Below, in pieces: positions 16,110-25,467 of a stretch of DNA of 64,000 nt. Made by a program: the position numbers and the translations under genes. The stretch lies in contig JAEZLZ010000122.1 in the NCBI GenBank assembly GCA_023415055.1, positions 1-64,000 on the forward strand, read 5' to 3'. How positions within the stretch are numbered: the first letter of the stretch is position 1; the number at the start of each line of letters is the position of its first letter. The notes beneath the pieces were generated by a model that saw only the letters and a program-made list of their open reading frames with translations, searched no databases and was not told the DNA's origin. This DNA comes from Bacillota bacterium. Lineage in GTDB: Bacteria; Bacillota; Clostridia; Lachnospirales; Lachnospiraceae.

Positions 16110-16784
16110 ATGGAATACGATTGTCTGATTGTAGATGATGAGACTGCGCTGGGGTTGGCTACCTGTGAATATTTTCAGATGTTTGGCCTGACGGCGGCGT
16201 ATGTGGCAACTTCTGCAGAGTGTCTTGATTTTCTGCAGCAGAATCAGGTGAAATTAATTCTTCTGGATATTAATCTGGAGGGTGAGAGTGGCTTTGCTTT
16301 ATGTGTAAAGCTGAGGCAAAATACGAACATACCCATACTATTTATCAGTGCAAGGCAAAGTGAGGATGATGTTCTGATCGCGCTCAATATCGGCGGTGAT
16401 GATTACATACAAAAGCCGTACTCGTTAAGTATACTGCTTGCCAAGGTTCGCATCGCACTCAAGAGGCAGAGCGAAACGCATACGGTGATTCCTTCCAACG
16501 GCACCGGTCTTATTCTGGATGAGGATGCCATGAAGGTATTTGTCGATGGAGCCGAGGTAAAGCTTAAGACAAAGGAATTCAAGCTTTTACACTACCTGTA
16601 TCAGAACAAAAACAAGGTCATCCCCAAAAAGGAGCTTTTTGATAATGTCTGGGGTGATGAATTCTTCAGTGACGGGACATTGAACGTTCATATACGTAAA
16701 ATCCGAGAAAAGATAGAAAGGAATCCAAACGAACCCGAATATATCAAGACCGTTTGGGGCACAGGGTATCGATTGGAAGTATGA
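16110..16784 (+). CDS. OmpR-family response regulator
   Basis: I start at the ATG at 16,110 (MEYDCLIVDDE), with GGGGGAG seven bases before; an upstream in-frame start would add a hydrophobic stretch that does not belong to this family. Receiver domain: Asp9/Asp10, phosphoacceptor Asp53 (LLLDINLEG), Ser in LFISARQ and Lys in YIQKPYS. The C-terminal winged helix (about residues 130-222) ends in the usual VWGTGYRLEV. The stop overlaps the kinase start by four bases. With the kinase it probably controls the ABC transporter operon that follows. Confidence 0.95.
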   Translation: MEYDCLIVDDETALGLATCEYFQMFGLTAAYVATSAECLDFLQQNQVKLILLDINLEGESGFALCVKLRQNTNIPILFISARQSEDDVLIALNIGGDDYIQKPYSLSILLAKVRIALKRQSETHTVIPSNGTGLILDEDAMKVFVDGAEVKLKTKEFKLLHYLYQNKNKVIPKKELFDNVWGDEFFSDGTLNVHIRKIREKIERNPNEPEYIKTVWGTGYRLEV

Positions 16785-18019
16785 AGCTAAGATCTATTAT
16801 AATTCTATTAAATGTCGGTCTATGTGCTGTGCTACTTTATTGTATTCTGCAGCTTCGGCAACTGGAGTACCACGCAGCTGATCTTCCGGCGCTTCATGAC
16901 CGGTATGAATCGGTACAGCAGGGTTTGGAAGAAGGACTTCCCGTCGAGCAGTTGGAGAAGGCTTTTTCCTGCAGAGTCTTACCCGTATCTTCCCCAGATT
17001 ACACCTCGGTGCTCTATGAGAGTATTGACCATGGTGACATACTTCTGGATTATACCGAGGATGGACGCCTCTTAGGCAAAATCATCTTTGAACGAAGTGA
17101 TGATTCCTTAATTCGAATCAAGAATCAGCTTCTTACTCTCTGTTCTGTTATGACCGGAGTGGTATTACTACTTACCGATATCACTTTACTCATGATCTAC
17201 CTTCGTATCCTGAGGCCGTTTCGCCGATTGAAGAGCTTTGCCACCAACCTTTCTATCGGTAATCTGGATCTTCCTCTCTCTATGCAGAGGAATAATTATT
17301 TTGGTGCCTTTACCGAAAGCTTCGATATCCTTCGGGAGGAATTAAAGAAAGCCAGGGAAAACGAATATCAGGCAAACCGCAGCAAGAAGGAACTGGTAGC
17401 AAGTCTATCCCATGATATAAAGACTCCGGTTGCAACCATCAATGCCCTGTGTGAGATTCTGGAGATCAAGCTGTCACAGGACGAAAACCTTGAGAAGATA
17501 AAGACCATTCATCAGAAATCCAACATGATCGATCATCTGATCAGCAATATGTTCCATGCTACCTTAGCCGAGTTGCAGGTATTGAAGGTGAATCCGACTG
17601 AGGAACCCAGCACGGTTCTTTCCGATATCCTCCATGATATGGAGCAGATTCATCCGCTTCGGATACAGAATGAGCTTCCGGAATGTTTGATCCGCTGCGA
17701 CAAGCTTCGTCTGACACAGGTAGTGGATAACCTGTTAAGTAATAGTGCAAAGTATGCCAAAACCCCGGTTCATATCACCTATCAGGAGACCAAAGAACAG
17801 CTGCTTGTTGAGGTACGGGACTTTGGATCCTCTATTATGGATAACGATCTTTCTCTCGTATGCGAGAAGTTCTATCGAGGAAATAATGCAGGCACGCAAT
17901 CCGGTTCCGGGCTCGGTCTGTATCTTTCAAAGCAATTCATGGAGGGTATGGGAGGTGATCTGCAGTGTGAAAAGGATCACGGCTTCATCGTTCATCTCAC
18001 CCTGCAAAAGGCAGGCTGA
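16781..18019 (+). CDS. sensor histidine kinase
   Basis: The ATG at 16,781 forms an ATGA overlap with the regulator stop. There is one membrane helix near residues 4-22, an extracytoplasmic segment of about 100 residues, and a second helix near 120-147. A HAMP-like linker, the phosphorylation helix with SLSHDIKTPVATI, the N box DNLLSNSAKYA and the G box GSGLGLYLSKQF follow. The outer segment is much longer than in BceS-type kinases, which have almost none, so the signal may be sensed directly. 412 residues. Probable inducers are envelope stress or antimicrobial compounds, by analogy with the adjacent transporter. Confidence 0.93.
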   Translation: MKLRSIIILLNVGLCAVLLYCILQLRQLEYHAADLPALHDRYESVQQGLEEGLPVEQLEKAFSCRVLPVSSPDYTSVLYESIDHGDILLDYTEDGRLLGKIIFERSDDSLIRIKNQLLTLCSVMTGVVLLLTDITLLMIYLRILRPFRRLKSFATNLSIGNLDLPLSMQRNNYFGAFTESFDILREELKKARENEYQANRSKKELVASLSHDIKTPVATINALCEILEIKLSQDENLEKIKTIHQKSNMIDHLISNMFHATLAELQVLKVNPTEEPSTVLSDILHDMEQIHPLRIQNELPECLIRCDKLRLTQVVDNLLSNSAKYAKTPVHITYQETKEQLLVEVRDFGSSIMDNDLSLVCEKFYRGNNAGTQSGSGLGLYLSKQFMEGMGGDLQCEKDHGFIVHLTLQKAG

Positions 18020-18104
18020 CGCTCAAAAACTGCTATAGTTAAGAAACTGATAAGGATTTAATAATAATCCGGAAAAGACTTGTTAATAAAATTCATGCTA
18101 TGAT

Positions 18105-18142
18105 AACGTGTGTTAAGGCAAATGCTTTATCACACGTTTTTT
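18105..18142 (+). terminator. terminator after the two-component operon
   Basis: AACGTGTG and CACACGTT pair around an 18-base loop, followed by a T run. It separates the regulator/kinase operon from the transporter operon. Confidence 0.8.
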
Positions 18143-18213
18143 ATAACGTAAACCAAGAAGCATACAAATGCCCACAGATACATTCGAAGCGTGCAATGGT
18201 AAAGACTTCATTC

Positions 18214-18229
18214 ACAATTCGTAAATTGT
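18214..18229. promoter_or_regulatory. candidate operator of the ABC operon
   Basis: Perfect palindrome ACAATT-CGTA-AATTGT, 58 bases upstream of the ABC gene start. Being the only strong dyad in the leader, it is the best candidate for binding of the adjacent response regulator. Confidence 0.4.
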
Positions 18230-18286
18230 AAAGCAAAATAGCTGAAAACATTCATGTATATGAGCGGATAAGGAAGGTAGAAGCAT

Positions 18287-19042
18287 ATGAATACAATATT
18301 GCAAACAAAGGATTTATGTAAATCCTATTCCAACGGGAAACAAATGCAGCATGTACTAAAGAATCTGGATATCGAGATCAGGGAAGGAGACTTTACTGTC
18401 ATCATGGGAAGTTCCGGCTCCGGTAAATCCACACTCCTCTATGCCTTATCCTGTATGGATAAGCCCTCCTTGGGAAAGATCAGTTTTCAAGAAACCGAGA
18501 TCTCGAAGTATTCCAATGACCAGCTCGCCATCTTTCGCCGCAAGCACTGCGGCTTCGTATTCCAGCAGGTTCATTTAAATGATACGATGAGCATCCTCGA
18601 CAATATCGTGATCTGCGGATTATTGCTGAAGCGAAGTCGCAGCGAGGTGCTTGCCTCAGCCAAGGAGCTCTTAACAGCGGTTGGACTGAACGAAGATTGC
18701 TATCACAAATATCCGGCCCAATTGTCCGGCGGTGAGGCACAAAGGGTCGCCATCGTTCGTGCCTTGATCAACAATCCGGACATCGTCTTCGCTGATGAAC
18801 CTACCGGTGCGCTGAATTCCACGAATTCGACCCTGGTTTTGGATATATTGACAAAACTCAATGAAAATGGTCAAAGCATCGTCATGGTAACCCACGACAT
18901 CAAATCTGCCAGACGTGCTAATCGAGTACTATACCTGAAGGATGGTGTGATTGAAGCTGAGCTGAATCTCGGAAAATATGTAAAAAATGATCCGATGCGG
19001 CATGCAGCCACAAGAGAATTCCTCGATCGCATGGGCTGGTAA
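18287..19042 (+). CDS. ABC transporter ATP-binding protein, MacB/BceA type
   Basis: 251 residues with Walker A (GSSGSGKST), Q-loop (FVFQQVHLND), signature LSGGEAQRVAI, Walker B (IVFADEPTGAL) and the switch His (VMVTHD). The D-loop GALNSTNS is typical of the MacB/LolD/BceA branch, which powers FtsX-type permeases that act on the membrane or outside, not on bulk import. GGAAGGT precedes the ATG. It pairs with the permease gene 84 bases downstream. With the regulator and kinase upstream it forms a peptide-stress-type module. Confidence 0.95.
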   Translation: MNTILQTKDLCKSYSNGKQMQHVLKNLDIEIREGDFTVIMGSSGSGKSTLLYALSCMDKPSLGKISFQETEISKYSNDQLAIFRRKHCGFVFQQVHLNDTMSILDNIVICGLLLKRSRSEVLASAKELLTAVGLNEDCYHKYPAQLSGGEAQRVAIVRALINNPDIVFADEPTGALNSTNSTLVLDILTKLNENGQSIVMVTHDIKSARRANRVLYLKDGVIEAELNLGKYVKNDPMRHAATREFLDRMGW

Positions 19043-19126
19043 TCCTGTTTACATTTTTGATTTTCATAGATACATTTTAATCTGCATCAAGGATGCAAAA
19101 AATAGTTAGAAAGGCATGGTTACAGG

Positions 19127-21490
19127 ATGAAGATATTAATGTTAGCAAAAAGCAGTATCCGAAAGAATCGCAGTTCTGCGATTACTCTCTTATTATTAAT
19201 TATCACCGCCACTTTATTTCTTTATATCGGACTTCATGTTCTATCGAACCTAGGCAGCTTTTTGGACGAGAAGCAGGAAGCCCTAAACGGTGCGGACTTT
19301 GTAAGCTTCACACCACAAGTTTATAGTGATCATATCAAAGGTGTGATAGAAGGAATGGAACAGGTAGACACCTTGGAGCAGGAGCAGACAATTGTCTACC
19401 ACACCGGCTCTATTCTGAATAAGAAGGTTCAGAAAAAGGCGCAAAGCATCGGTATCATCCTTCTAAATGCAGACACTCTGCGTGATATTCAGAAGCTAAA
19501 GATCATCGATGCTACTGGTTCCATGAAAGAGGATTCCATTATTATTCCTTATTCGCTCAAATCTGTTCAGGGTTACCAGGTCGGAGATACCATTGAGATT
19601 GCCTCTCAGAATAAGGCAGATACCTTCACTGTCTATGGTTTCTGCGAAGATATCTTCTTTTCTACCACCTCGAACATCAGCTTCTATAAATGCTTTATAC
19701 CGGGCTCATCCTTTCAGAAGATAAGTGATACTGCCGATATCACATCCCGTTATTCCTGCATCAAGGCTCAGCTAAAGGAAGGTGTCAGCTCCGATGATTT
19801 TGAAGGAGCATTCATTAAGAAGGCTTCCTTAAATCCGGATTATGACTCCAGCACCACAATCAATCTGAACTATGAAGCCATGAAAATAGGAACTGCAGTA
19901 ACCATTAATATCATCATGATGATCCTGGTCTTCTTCGCAGCACTGGTAATCATCATTTCAATGGTTGTAATCCGGTTTACGGTAATCACTCATATCGAGG
20001 AAGACATCAAAAACATCGGTTCCATGGAAGCGGTCGGCTTTACAAACCGTATGATACGGGGGTCTTTGATCGTAGAGTTTATGACAATCACCGGACTGGG
20101 TTACTTGATTGGAATCCTTCTGTCCATCCTATGCTCCGGGGTCGTAACCAATGTGATAGCCTCCTCCATCGGTCTCAACTGGCATATGGAGCCGGGCGTA
20201 ATCAGTATGCTCCTTAGCTTTAGTATTATAGCTATCGTCATTCTTCTCATCACCTTTAAGGTTACCGGAAGGATCGCCCGGATTACCCCTTTGATGGCAC
20301 TTCGTAACGGTATTGATACCTACCACTTTGGGAAGAATCATTTTCCTCTGGAGCGCTCCAAGGGGAACCTGCACCTCCTCCTCGGTTTCAAGCAGATCTT
20401 CAACAACCGTAAGCAAAGTATATCCATCGGTATCATCGGTACATTGATGTCCTTCACGATTGTTTTTTCTATCGCGATGTATCATAACTTTGTTCAGGAT
20501 GAACAGGCTTTTTTGAGGCTGGTTGGTATGGAACGCTCCGATCTGGCTGTGGTTTGCTATGATGGGAACTATGAGAAGGTATTTGATCTGGCAGCTTCCG
20601 CTACCGGAGTAGCAAAATCGCTACATTACAACCAAGATAACTTAACCATAATTTACGGTGTGAATGAAATCTCTACCAATACCTTTATCTGCAATAATTA
20701 TGATCAAATTACTGTATCCACAATTATCGAAGGCAGGTATCCGAAGCATGACAATGAGATTGTCCTTAGTACCATTAATTCAAAGAAACTGGATGCCGGG
20801 ATCGGTGATGTCGTATCTGTAAAATACGGTGACCAAAATTATGATTTTATGGTGGTCGGTATCTCGCAGCATATTAATAGTCTGGGACAGTCGGCATCCA
20901 TCACTGAAGAAGGAATACTAAGGTGTAACAGCTCCTTTGTCCCCGTTTCTCTCTATCTCTATCTGGAAGAGGGTATCAGTGTGCCGGATACGATAAAGCT
21001 TCTGGAAGATAAATTGGTTGACTACAACATATCCATCGTAAATATGGAAGATATCTTTAGCACTACACTCTCCTCCATCACGCAATCAATCACAATGATC
21101 TGTATCACCATCGGTGTCATAACCTCCTGCATCGTCGTTCTGATCCTTTTCTATCTGGTGAAAGTAAAGGTCCTTCGGGAAAAGAACCTGATCGGCATCA
21201 ACAAAGCTCTGGGCTTTACGACCGGGCAGCTAATCGTGCATAATAATATCGCGCTCGGAACCATCATACTGTTCAGTACGCTGCTCGGTAGCGCTCTGGC
21301 GGTGTTAACCATTAATCCCCTCTGCACCCTGATGCTTTCCGCAGTCGGTATCAGTAACGGTTTCTTCATCATCCCGGTAAGCCTGATCGGTATCTCTCTG
21401 ATCCTGATGGAATTGCTGACCGTGATTACCACTACCCTGGTCAGCGTTCGTATTCGAAAGGTGAACCCCAGAGAGCTGATGACAGATTAG
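19127..21490 (+). CDS. FtsX-family ABC permease
   Basis: 787 residues. Topology: helix at about 17-37, a large outer domain (about 40-255), three helices (about 260-390), a second N-terminal-type helix at about 435-455, a second outer domain and three final helices (about 655-780). This is a duplicated FtsX/MacB permease fold. The second FtsX unit ends in the usual IRKVNPRELM. Such permeases work with the MacB-type ATPase to resist antimicrobial peptides or move lipoproteins. No membrane-embedded BceB-like sensing domain can be separated by eye. Confidence 0.92.
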   Translation: MKILMLAKSSIRKNRSSAITLLLLIITATLFLYIGLHVLSNLGSFLDEKQEALNGADFVSFTPQVYSDHIKGVIEGMEQVDTLEQEQTIVYHTGSILNKKVQKKAQSIGIILLNADTLRDIQKLKIIDATGSMKEDSIIIPYSLKSVQGYQVGDTIEIASQNKADTFTVYGFCEDIFFSTTSNISFYKCFIPGSSFQKISDTADITSRYSCIKAQLKEGVSSDDFEGAFIKKASLNPDYDSSTTINLNYEAMKIGTAVTINIIMMILVFFAALVIIISMVVIRFTVITHIEEDIKNIGSMEAVGFTNRMIRGSLIVEFMTITGLGYLIGILLSILCSGVVTNVIASSIGLNWHMEPGVISMLLSFSIIAIVILLITFKVTGRIARITPLMALRNGIDTYHFGKNHFPLERSKGNLHLLLGFKQIFNNRKQSISIGIIGTLMSFTIVFSIAMYHNFVQDEQAFLRLVGMERSDLAVVCYDGNYEKVFDLAASATGVAKSLHYNQDNLTIIYGVNEISTNTFICNNYDQITVSTIIEGRYPKHDNEIVLSTINSKKLDAGIGDVVSVKYGDQNYDFMVVGISQHINSLGQSASITEEGILRCNSSFVPVSLYLYLEEGISVPDTIKLLEDKLVDYNISIVNMEDIFSTTLSSITQSITMICITIGVITSCIVVLILFYLVKVKVLREKNLIGINKALGFTTGQLIVHNNIALGTIILFSTLLGSALAVLTINPLCTLMLSAVGISNGFFIIPVSLIGISLILMELLTVITTTLVSVRIRKVNPRELMTD

Positions 21491-21535
21491 AATATTGATA
21501 CATTAATATTGATATAATAGAATATTGAATATAAA

Positions 21536-21584
21536 GGAGTATCCTAATTCTCATTATGTAATACCAAGAGAACTGGGATACTCC
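21536..21584. terminator. hairpin between permease gene and tRNA-Asn
   Basis: GGAGTATCC and GGATACTCC with additional inner pairing. On the minus strand it is followed by TTTAT, so it suits the leftward tRNA-Asn transcript, and may also stop the ABC operon. Confidence 0.6.
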
Positions 21585-21630
21585 CTATTTGTAACTATGA
21601 TATGTCTATCCATTCCGGACATAAAAAGAA

Positions 21631-21702
21631 CTCCCCGAGTAGGGCTCGAACCTACAACCCCACGGTTAACAGCCGTGTGCTCTACCATTGAGCTATCGAG
21701 GA
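21631..21702 (-). tRNA. tRNA-Asn, anticodon GTT
   Basis: Acceptor stem TCCTCGA/TCGGGGA, anticodon stem-loop CACGG-CTGTTAA-CCGTG with GTT at 34-36, T arm with GGTTCGAGCCC. CCA is not encoded. Confidence 0.95.
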
Positions 21703-21791
21703 ATACATTAGCAATTTTAATACGTTGCAGTGGTAATGTCAATACCCTTTGTAATAAATTTTTCTAACCGAATAAGAAAATAATATTTTTC

Positions 21792-21820
21792 TTGAAATTC
21801 AAAATACATTATGTTATAAT
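21792..21820 (+). promoter_or_regulatory. promoter of tRNA-Leu(CAG)
   Basis: TTGAAA, exactly 17 bases, then TATAAT, ending 27 bases before the tRNA. A textbook vegetative promoter. Confidence 0.85.
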
Positions 21821-21847
21821 CAAATTCGTTCCGTAGTAAAAAAACAT

Positions 21848-21932
21848 GCAGTTGTGGCGGAATTGGCATACGCGCTAGATTCAGGTTCTAGTCCGGGTAA
21901 ACTGGGTAGGGGTTCAAGTCCCCTCAACTGCA
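21848..21932 (+). tRNA. tRNA-Leu, anticodon CAG
   Basis: 85 bases, acceptor GCAGTTG/CAACTGC, anticodon stem-loop CTAGA-TTCAGGT-TCTAG giving CAG, long variable arm. Its sequence is almost the same as tRNA-Leu(AAG) at 13,215 outside the anticodon loop and variable arm. Confidence 0.95.
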
Positions 21933-21937
21933 CTTAT

Positions 21938-21984
21938 AATAGCTTAAAATCTTGAAATATCAAGTTTTTAAGCTATTTTATTTT
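21938..21984 (+). terminator. terminator of tRNA-Leu(CAG)
   Basis: AATAGCTTAAAA pairs with TTTTAAGCTATT, with a small inner hairpin (CTTGA/TCAAG), then TTATTTT. Confidence 0.8.
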
Positions 21985-22015
21985 GCCTGTATTTGTGTTA
22001 TTATTTTAAATAATT

Positions 22016-22052
22016 AAGGGTCCCGGAAATTTTGAAAGCTTCCGGGACCCTT
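22016..22052. terminator. strong hairpin after msrB
   Basis: A perfect 13-base stem, AAGGGTCCCGGAA and its complement, with an 11-base loop. T-rich DNA follows on the minus strand. It lies 38 bases past the msrB stop. Confidence 0.7.
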
Positions 22053-22090
22053 GAATTCTTATAGTTGGATTACAATGTGGAAATCTGAAG

Positions 22091-22543
22091 CTATCCCAAG
22101 AGTGTCTTAAAATCTCCGTAGCCTTCCTTCACCATATCTTCTTCCGGTATGAATCTTAAGGATGCACTGTTGATGCAATATCTGAGTCCTCCCTTATCAA
22201 TTGGACCATCCTCAAATACATGCCCAAGGTGTGCGTCTCCGGTCTTGCTCCTTACTTCTGTACGTATCATACCATGACTTTTGTCGGTAATGTTTTTGAT
22301 AGAATTGCCGTCAATCGGTTTAGAAAAACTAGGCCATCCGCAGCCGGATTCAAATTTATCACTAGATATAAAGAGCGGTTCCCCGGTAGTTATATCCACA
22401 TATATTCCTTTTCTGAACTCGTTATAGTATTCATTCTGAAAAGGTCGCTCTGTAGCATTATTCTGGGTTACTTCATACTGGAGCCTTGTCAGGCTTCTTT
22501 CAAGTTCTTCTTTTGATTTTTTCTGATATCCTTTACTCTCCAT
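22091..22543 (-). CDS. msrB: peptide-methionine (R)-S-oxide reductase
   Basis: 150 residues from the ATG at 22,541-22,543, which has GAAGGTG nine bases upstream. The protein shows the MsrB fold markers: CGWPSFSKPI, RSKTGDAHLGHVFEDGP and GLRYCINSASLRFIP, the last holding the catalytic Cys and substrate-binding Asn/Ser. The usual zinc-binding CxxC pairs of one MsrB subclass are missing, so this is the zinc-free form. It repairs oxidised methionine in proteins. The N-terminal 40 residues are charged and helical, as in other clostridial members. Single gene with its own hairpin terminator. Confidence 0.95.
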   Translation of the reverse strand: MESKGYQKKSKEELERSLTRLQYEVTQNNATERPFQNEYYNEFRKGIYVDITTGEPLFISSDKFESGCGWPSFSKPIDGNSIKNITDKSHGMIRTEVRSKTGDAHLGHVFEDGPIDKGGLRYCINSASLRFIPEEDMVKEGYGDFKTLLG

Positions 22544-22708
22544 GAGAAGCAGCACCTTCTTTCTTTTATAGATTTAGTAAGGATAGTTAGCAATACCCTA
22601 TTATGTCCCAAAACATCTCAATTATAAGCTTAACCTATTAAGAAGAAAGAGTAAGTATTTTTATTTGATGATAGTAACCGATCTGACCAGATTAGTTGCA
22701 GACCGGTT

Positions 22709-23035
22709 TTATCCTTCTTCATTGATGGGACCCCGGATGAGTACCTGTCCATATATCCCTTTCTGTTTTTTGACAATCACTAATTCGCCAAGTTCTATCA
22801 TTCTATTGATTCTTTTCGCATACCACCAGTCACCTACTCCAATTGGATATTTCCCCAATATCGTTCCATTCAGATGTCCCACTGTAAACTCGCCCTCCGG
22901 AAGCTCTTTTCTGATAATATGGTCATAGAAGTCTTCAGGCACACCAATAACTCTGCCATTTACAACAGCACGTAAAATACTTTTCTCTTCTTTTAAATCA
23001 TTCCAGTTATGGGCATAAAAGCGTATTTCAACACC
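22709..23035 (-). pseudogene. remnant of a DUF3658-type protein
   Basis: The minus frame is open from a TAG at 23,036-23,038 to the stop at 22,709, with no ATG and no ribosome binding site at its beginning. The translation includes LRAVVNGRVIGVPEDFYDH, then FTVGHLNGTILGKYPIGVGDWW, then RINRMIELGEL. This is the DUF3658 pattern, normally the C-terminal half of DUF1835/DUF3658 proteins. A neighbouring frame to the right (about 23,040-23,100) encodes HNVSGEIALIHGSIIESIW without a start. The N-terminal part seems lost, so I call it a decayed gene. An inner ATG-less restart is possible. Confidence 0.55.
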
Positions 23036-23122
23036 CTATAGAGCTTCCATATACTCTCAATAATACTACCATGAATCAGCGCAATTTCTCCACTTACATT
23101 ATGAAAAACAAAGCCCTCTCCT

Positions 23123-24679
23123 TTACTTCACTTTGGCACATTCATTAAATATTCGGGTCAAGCCCTCTGAGATCAGATTATAATAAGGATACTCCATATA
23201 ATTCAGATCATGATCGTGCTGATCAAATACAAAAGCTTTTACATTTGTCTTATTCTTTCCCCTGCATGCTTCATAGATATCGTAAACGCCCTGAAGCGGT
23301 ACGTTCTGGTCATATACACCGTGAAAGATATTTACAGGTATCTTTAATTTCTGCAGCCTGTCTTTGTTGGCTGCAAGCTTTGCGTGTCCTGAAAGCCATT
23401 CTGAGGTAATCTGAAAATAATTATTCCAAAGCCATTCATCATCACCCTTTGAGATTGCATCCAGTACTTGATTTTTACGATCCGCTAACATAATGGCAAA
23501 GTCCTTGGTTGAAAGCTTTTTGTCCGTGTTAACATCCAGCTGTTCAAATTTGGCACCCCCAAGTGCTGAACTTACTATTTTGTTGGGATCTGCGAGATAT
23601 TCTTTTTCTGATATTACACCATCGAAATTAGTATCAAAATACTGACAATAAAAAATCATGGATGACTCACCGGATAACTGCCATTCAATAATATCCTGCA
23701 TCTTTACATTGCAGTATCCCGCCAGCATTAAAGAAGATATTTCAACATTCTTTCGTTCTGCTACCAATGGTGCAATAATGGTACCCTCACTCCAACCAAG
23801 CAGAACTACTTTTGCATTCTTCAGTTCTTTCTTCTTCTTCAGCTCAGTAATCATAATTTCGATGTCTTTTGCCTGATTTTCAGGTGTATATTTTCGATAT
23901 TCCTCCTTGTCAATGGTATCATACATCGGAGGCTGTGTTCCCATGTCAACTCCGCGGGTATTATACCGGAAGAATCCCACCTTCCGCTCTCCAAGCTCTT
24001 TGGCGAATAAATCATAATAGTTAAATTCCTTAGTGCCCACCATTCTGTGATTGTCATAGGTATTCGGCCCTGTACCGGGTACAAATATGACTAGGGTTGG
24101 TACCTCCGTAGCATTCACCGGTAAATCCAGTTTTCCGGTAAGGGTATAGCCGTCAAAGGACTTTATTTTTAGTATTTCTGAAGTAGTTACACTTGCCTTG
24201 GCAGAAGTCTCATTATTTTTTGAATCTTTGGGTGATGTCACGAATGCAGTATGGACTCGGTTATCCCATTTTGTTTGACATTGCAAGAGCGTAGAGAAAA
24301 ACTCCAACGGTACATAAGCAGCTTTGTTTTTCTTAACAGGTGATACTGCCATTTTCACAGTCTTATTATTTCGTTTTACGATAGGATTCTTGCCGGATTT
24401 TGACCAGGTTATCTTGATGGTATCACTTCCGTATTTCATACTGATCCAATCGGAGTTCTTTCCCTGTTCTACGGATACCCCAAGCTTTTCCCCTGTCACG
24501 ATGAGAGGGACAAATACTGTTCCCTTTGCATCGGTATAGGGCTGTGCGTTCTGAGAGTAAAGCAGAATCTCATTATTAACAGCAATGTGAATTACCGGCT
24601 GCTTCGCAGCAAAAGCAGTGGAAGATAAAGCGAACATCATAATAACCGCAGTAATAAATGTAATAAATAATTTTCTCAT
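23123..24679 (-). CDS. secreted alpha/beta hydrolase with N-terminal stalk domain and EF-hands
   Basis: 518 residues. A signal peptide (residues 1-24, ending AFA) is followed by a copper-amine-oxidase-N-like stalk domain (about 28-155, with VFVPLIVTGEKLGV and AAYVPLEFF), which in Firmicutes often binds the cell wall. The hydrolase domain (about 175-518) has an oxyanion-type FVPGTGP segment, the nucleophile elbow LLGWSEGT, an acid in FHGVYDQNVP and a His in DQHDHDLNY. Inserted between is a cap with two EF-hand-like loops (DTNFDGVISEKEY and DVNTDKKLSTKDF) that could bind calcium. Likely an extracellular esterase or peptidase, substrate unknown. Confidence 0.88.
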   Translation of the reverse strand: MRKLFITFITAVIMMFALSSTAFAAKQPVIHIAVNNEILLYSQNAQPYTDAKGTVFVPLIVTGEKLGVSVEQGKNSDWISMKYGSDTIKITWSKSGKNPIVKRNNKTVKMAVSPVKKNKAAYVPLEFFSTLLQCQTKWDNRVHTAFVTSPKDSKNNETSAKASVTTSEILKIKSFDGYTLTGKLDLPVNATEVPTLVIFVPGTGPNTYDNHRMVGTKEFNYYDLFAKELGERKVGFFRYNTRGVDMGTQPPMYDTIDKEEYRKYTPENQAKDIEIMITELKKKKELKNAKVVLLGWSEGTIIAPLVAERKNVEISSLMLAGYCNVKMQDIIEWQLSGESSMIFYCQYFDTNFDGVISEKEYLADPNKIVSSALGGAKFEQLDVNTDKKLSTKDFAIMLADRKNQVLDAISKGDDEWLWNNYFQITSEWLSGHAKLAANKDRLQKLKIPVNIFHGVYDQNVPLQGVYDIYEACRGKNKTNVKAFVFDQHDHDLNYMEYPYYNLISEGLTRIFNECAKVK

Positions 24680-24928
24680 AATTTCTCCCTGTCCGCCGTT
24701 AGGTACGACTTAAAATATATATTGTAAGGTTTTACCATAGTATAGGATAAATGGATTAATTATGCAATATATAATTAGTATCTCTGGTATTAGCAGCATA
24801 AATAGTTATGGATTATATTGACAGCCGCCAATTCTGTTATTACAATAATTAGAAACAAGTTGATGAAGTAAGTCCTTAGTGAATGTTACATAAAATCGGA
24901 TAAAGCGGACAAGGAGAATGGAGGGTTT

Positions 24929-25462
24929 ATGGATTATATCCTAAAGAATGGTAAGAGAGTTACAATTAGAAAGCCTGTCGTAGAGGATGCGGAGGGAATC
25001 CTATCCGTTATTTCAACTGCAGATAAAGAAACTCTGTTTTTAGCAAGAAATCCGGGAGAATTTAAAGCAACCATAGAAAAAGAAAGAGAAATGATAGCCG
25101 ATATTCTTAAAAGTACAGAACGTGCCTGGTTTGTTGTTGAAGTGGATGGTAGGCTTGTGGGACAATGCTCCGTGGGACTTGTGAATCATTATCAGCGCTA
25201 TAGACACAGGGCGGGGGTGGCTTTTGTCGTATTAAAGGAATATTGTAATATGGGTATCGGCGGAAAAATGATGGAAGAATGCCTCGCATGGTGTAAAGAG
25301 AATGGTATAACTCAAGTGGAATTGGATGTCGTCAAGAACAACGATAGAGCTGTTCAGATGTATCAGAGCTTTGGCTTCGAAATTGTTGGCACAATCCCGA
25401 ATGCCTTACGATATATGGATGGTACTTATGCGGATGAATATAATATGGTTAAGTTTTTATAG
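24929..25462 (+). CDS. GNAT-family N-acetyltransferase
   Basis: 177 residues. The acetyl-CoA binding motif A is clear (VLKEYCNMGIGGKMMEECL, with the G-x-G-G loop at about residue 110), followed by VELDVVKNNDRAVQMYQSFGF, the usual motif B of this superfamily. The closest type is the RimI/PhnO-like small acetyltransferases that modify small molecules or N-termini; the substrate cannot be told. GGAGGG precedes the ATG, and a strong terminator follows the stop, so the gene is monocistronic. Confidence 0.92.
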   Translation: MDYILKNGKRVTIRKPVVEDAEGILSVISTADKETLFLARNPGEFKATIEKEREMIADILKSTERAWFVVEVDGRLVGQCSVGLVNHYQRYRHRAGVAFVVLKEYCNMGIGGKMMEECLAWCKENGITQVELDVVKNNDRAVQMYQSFGFEIVGTIPNALRYMDGTYADEYNMVKFL

Positions 25463-25467
25463 TCATG

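Noticed and set aside
21848..21932. tRNA-Leu(CAG) as second attachment site of the left element
   Set aside because: It is a complete tRNA with its own promoter and terminator, on the other strand, and the DNA between it and 13,215 is ordinary chromosome.
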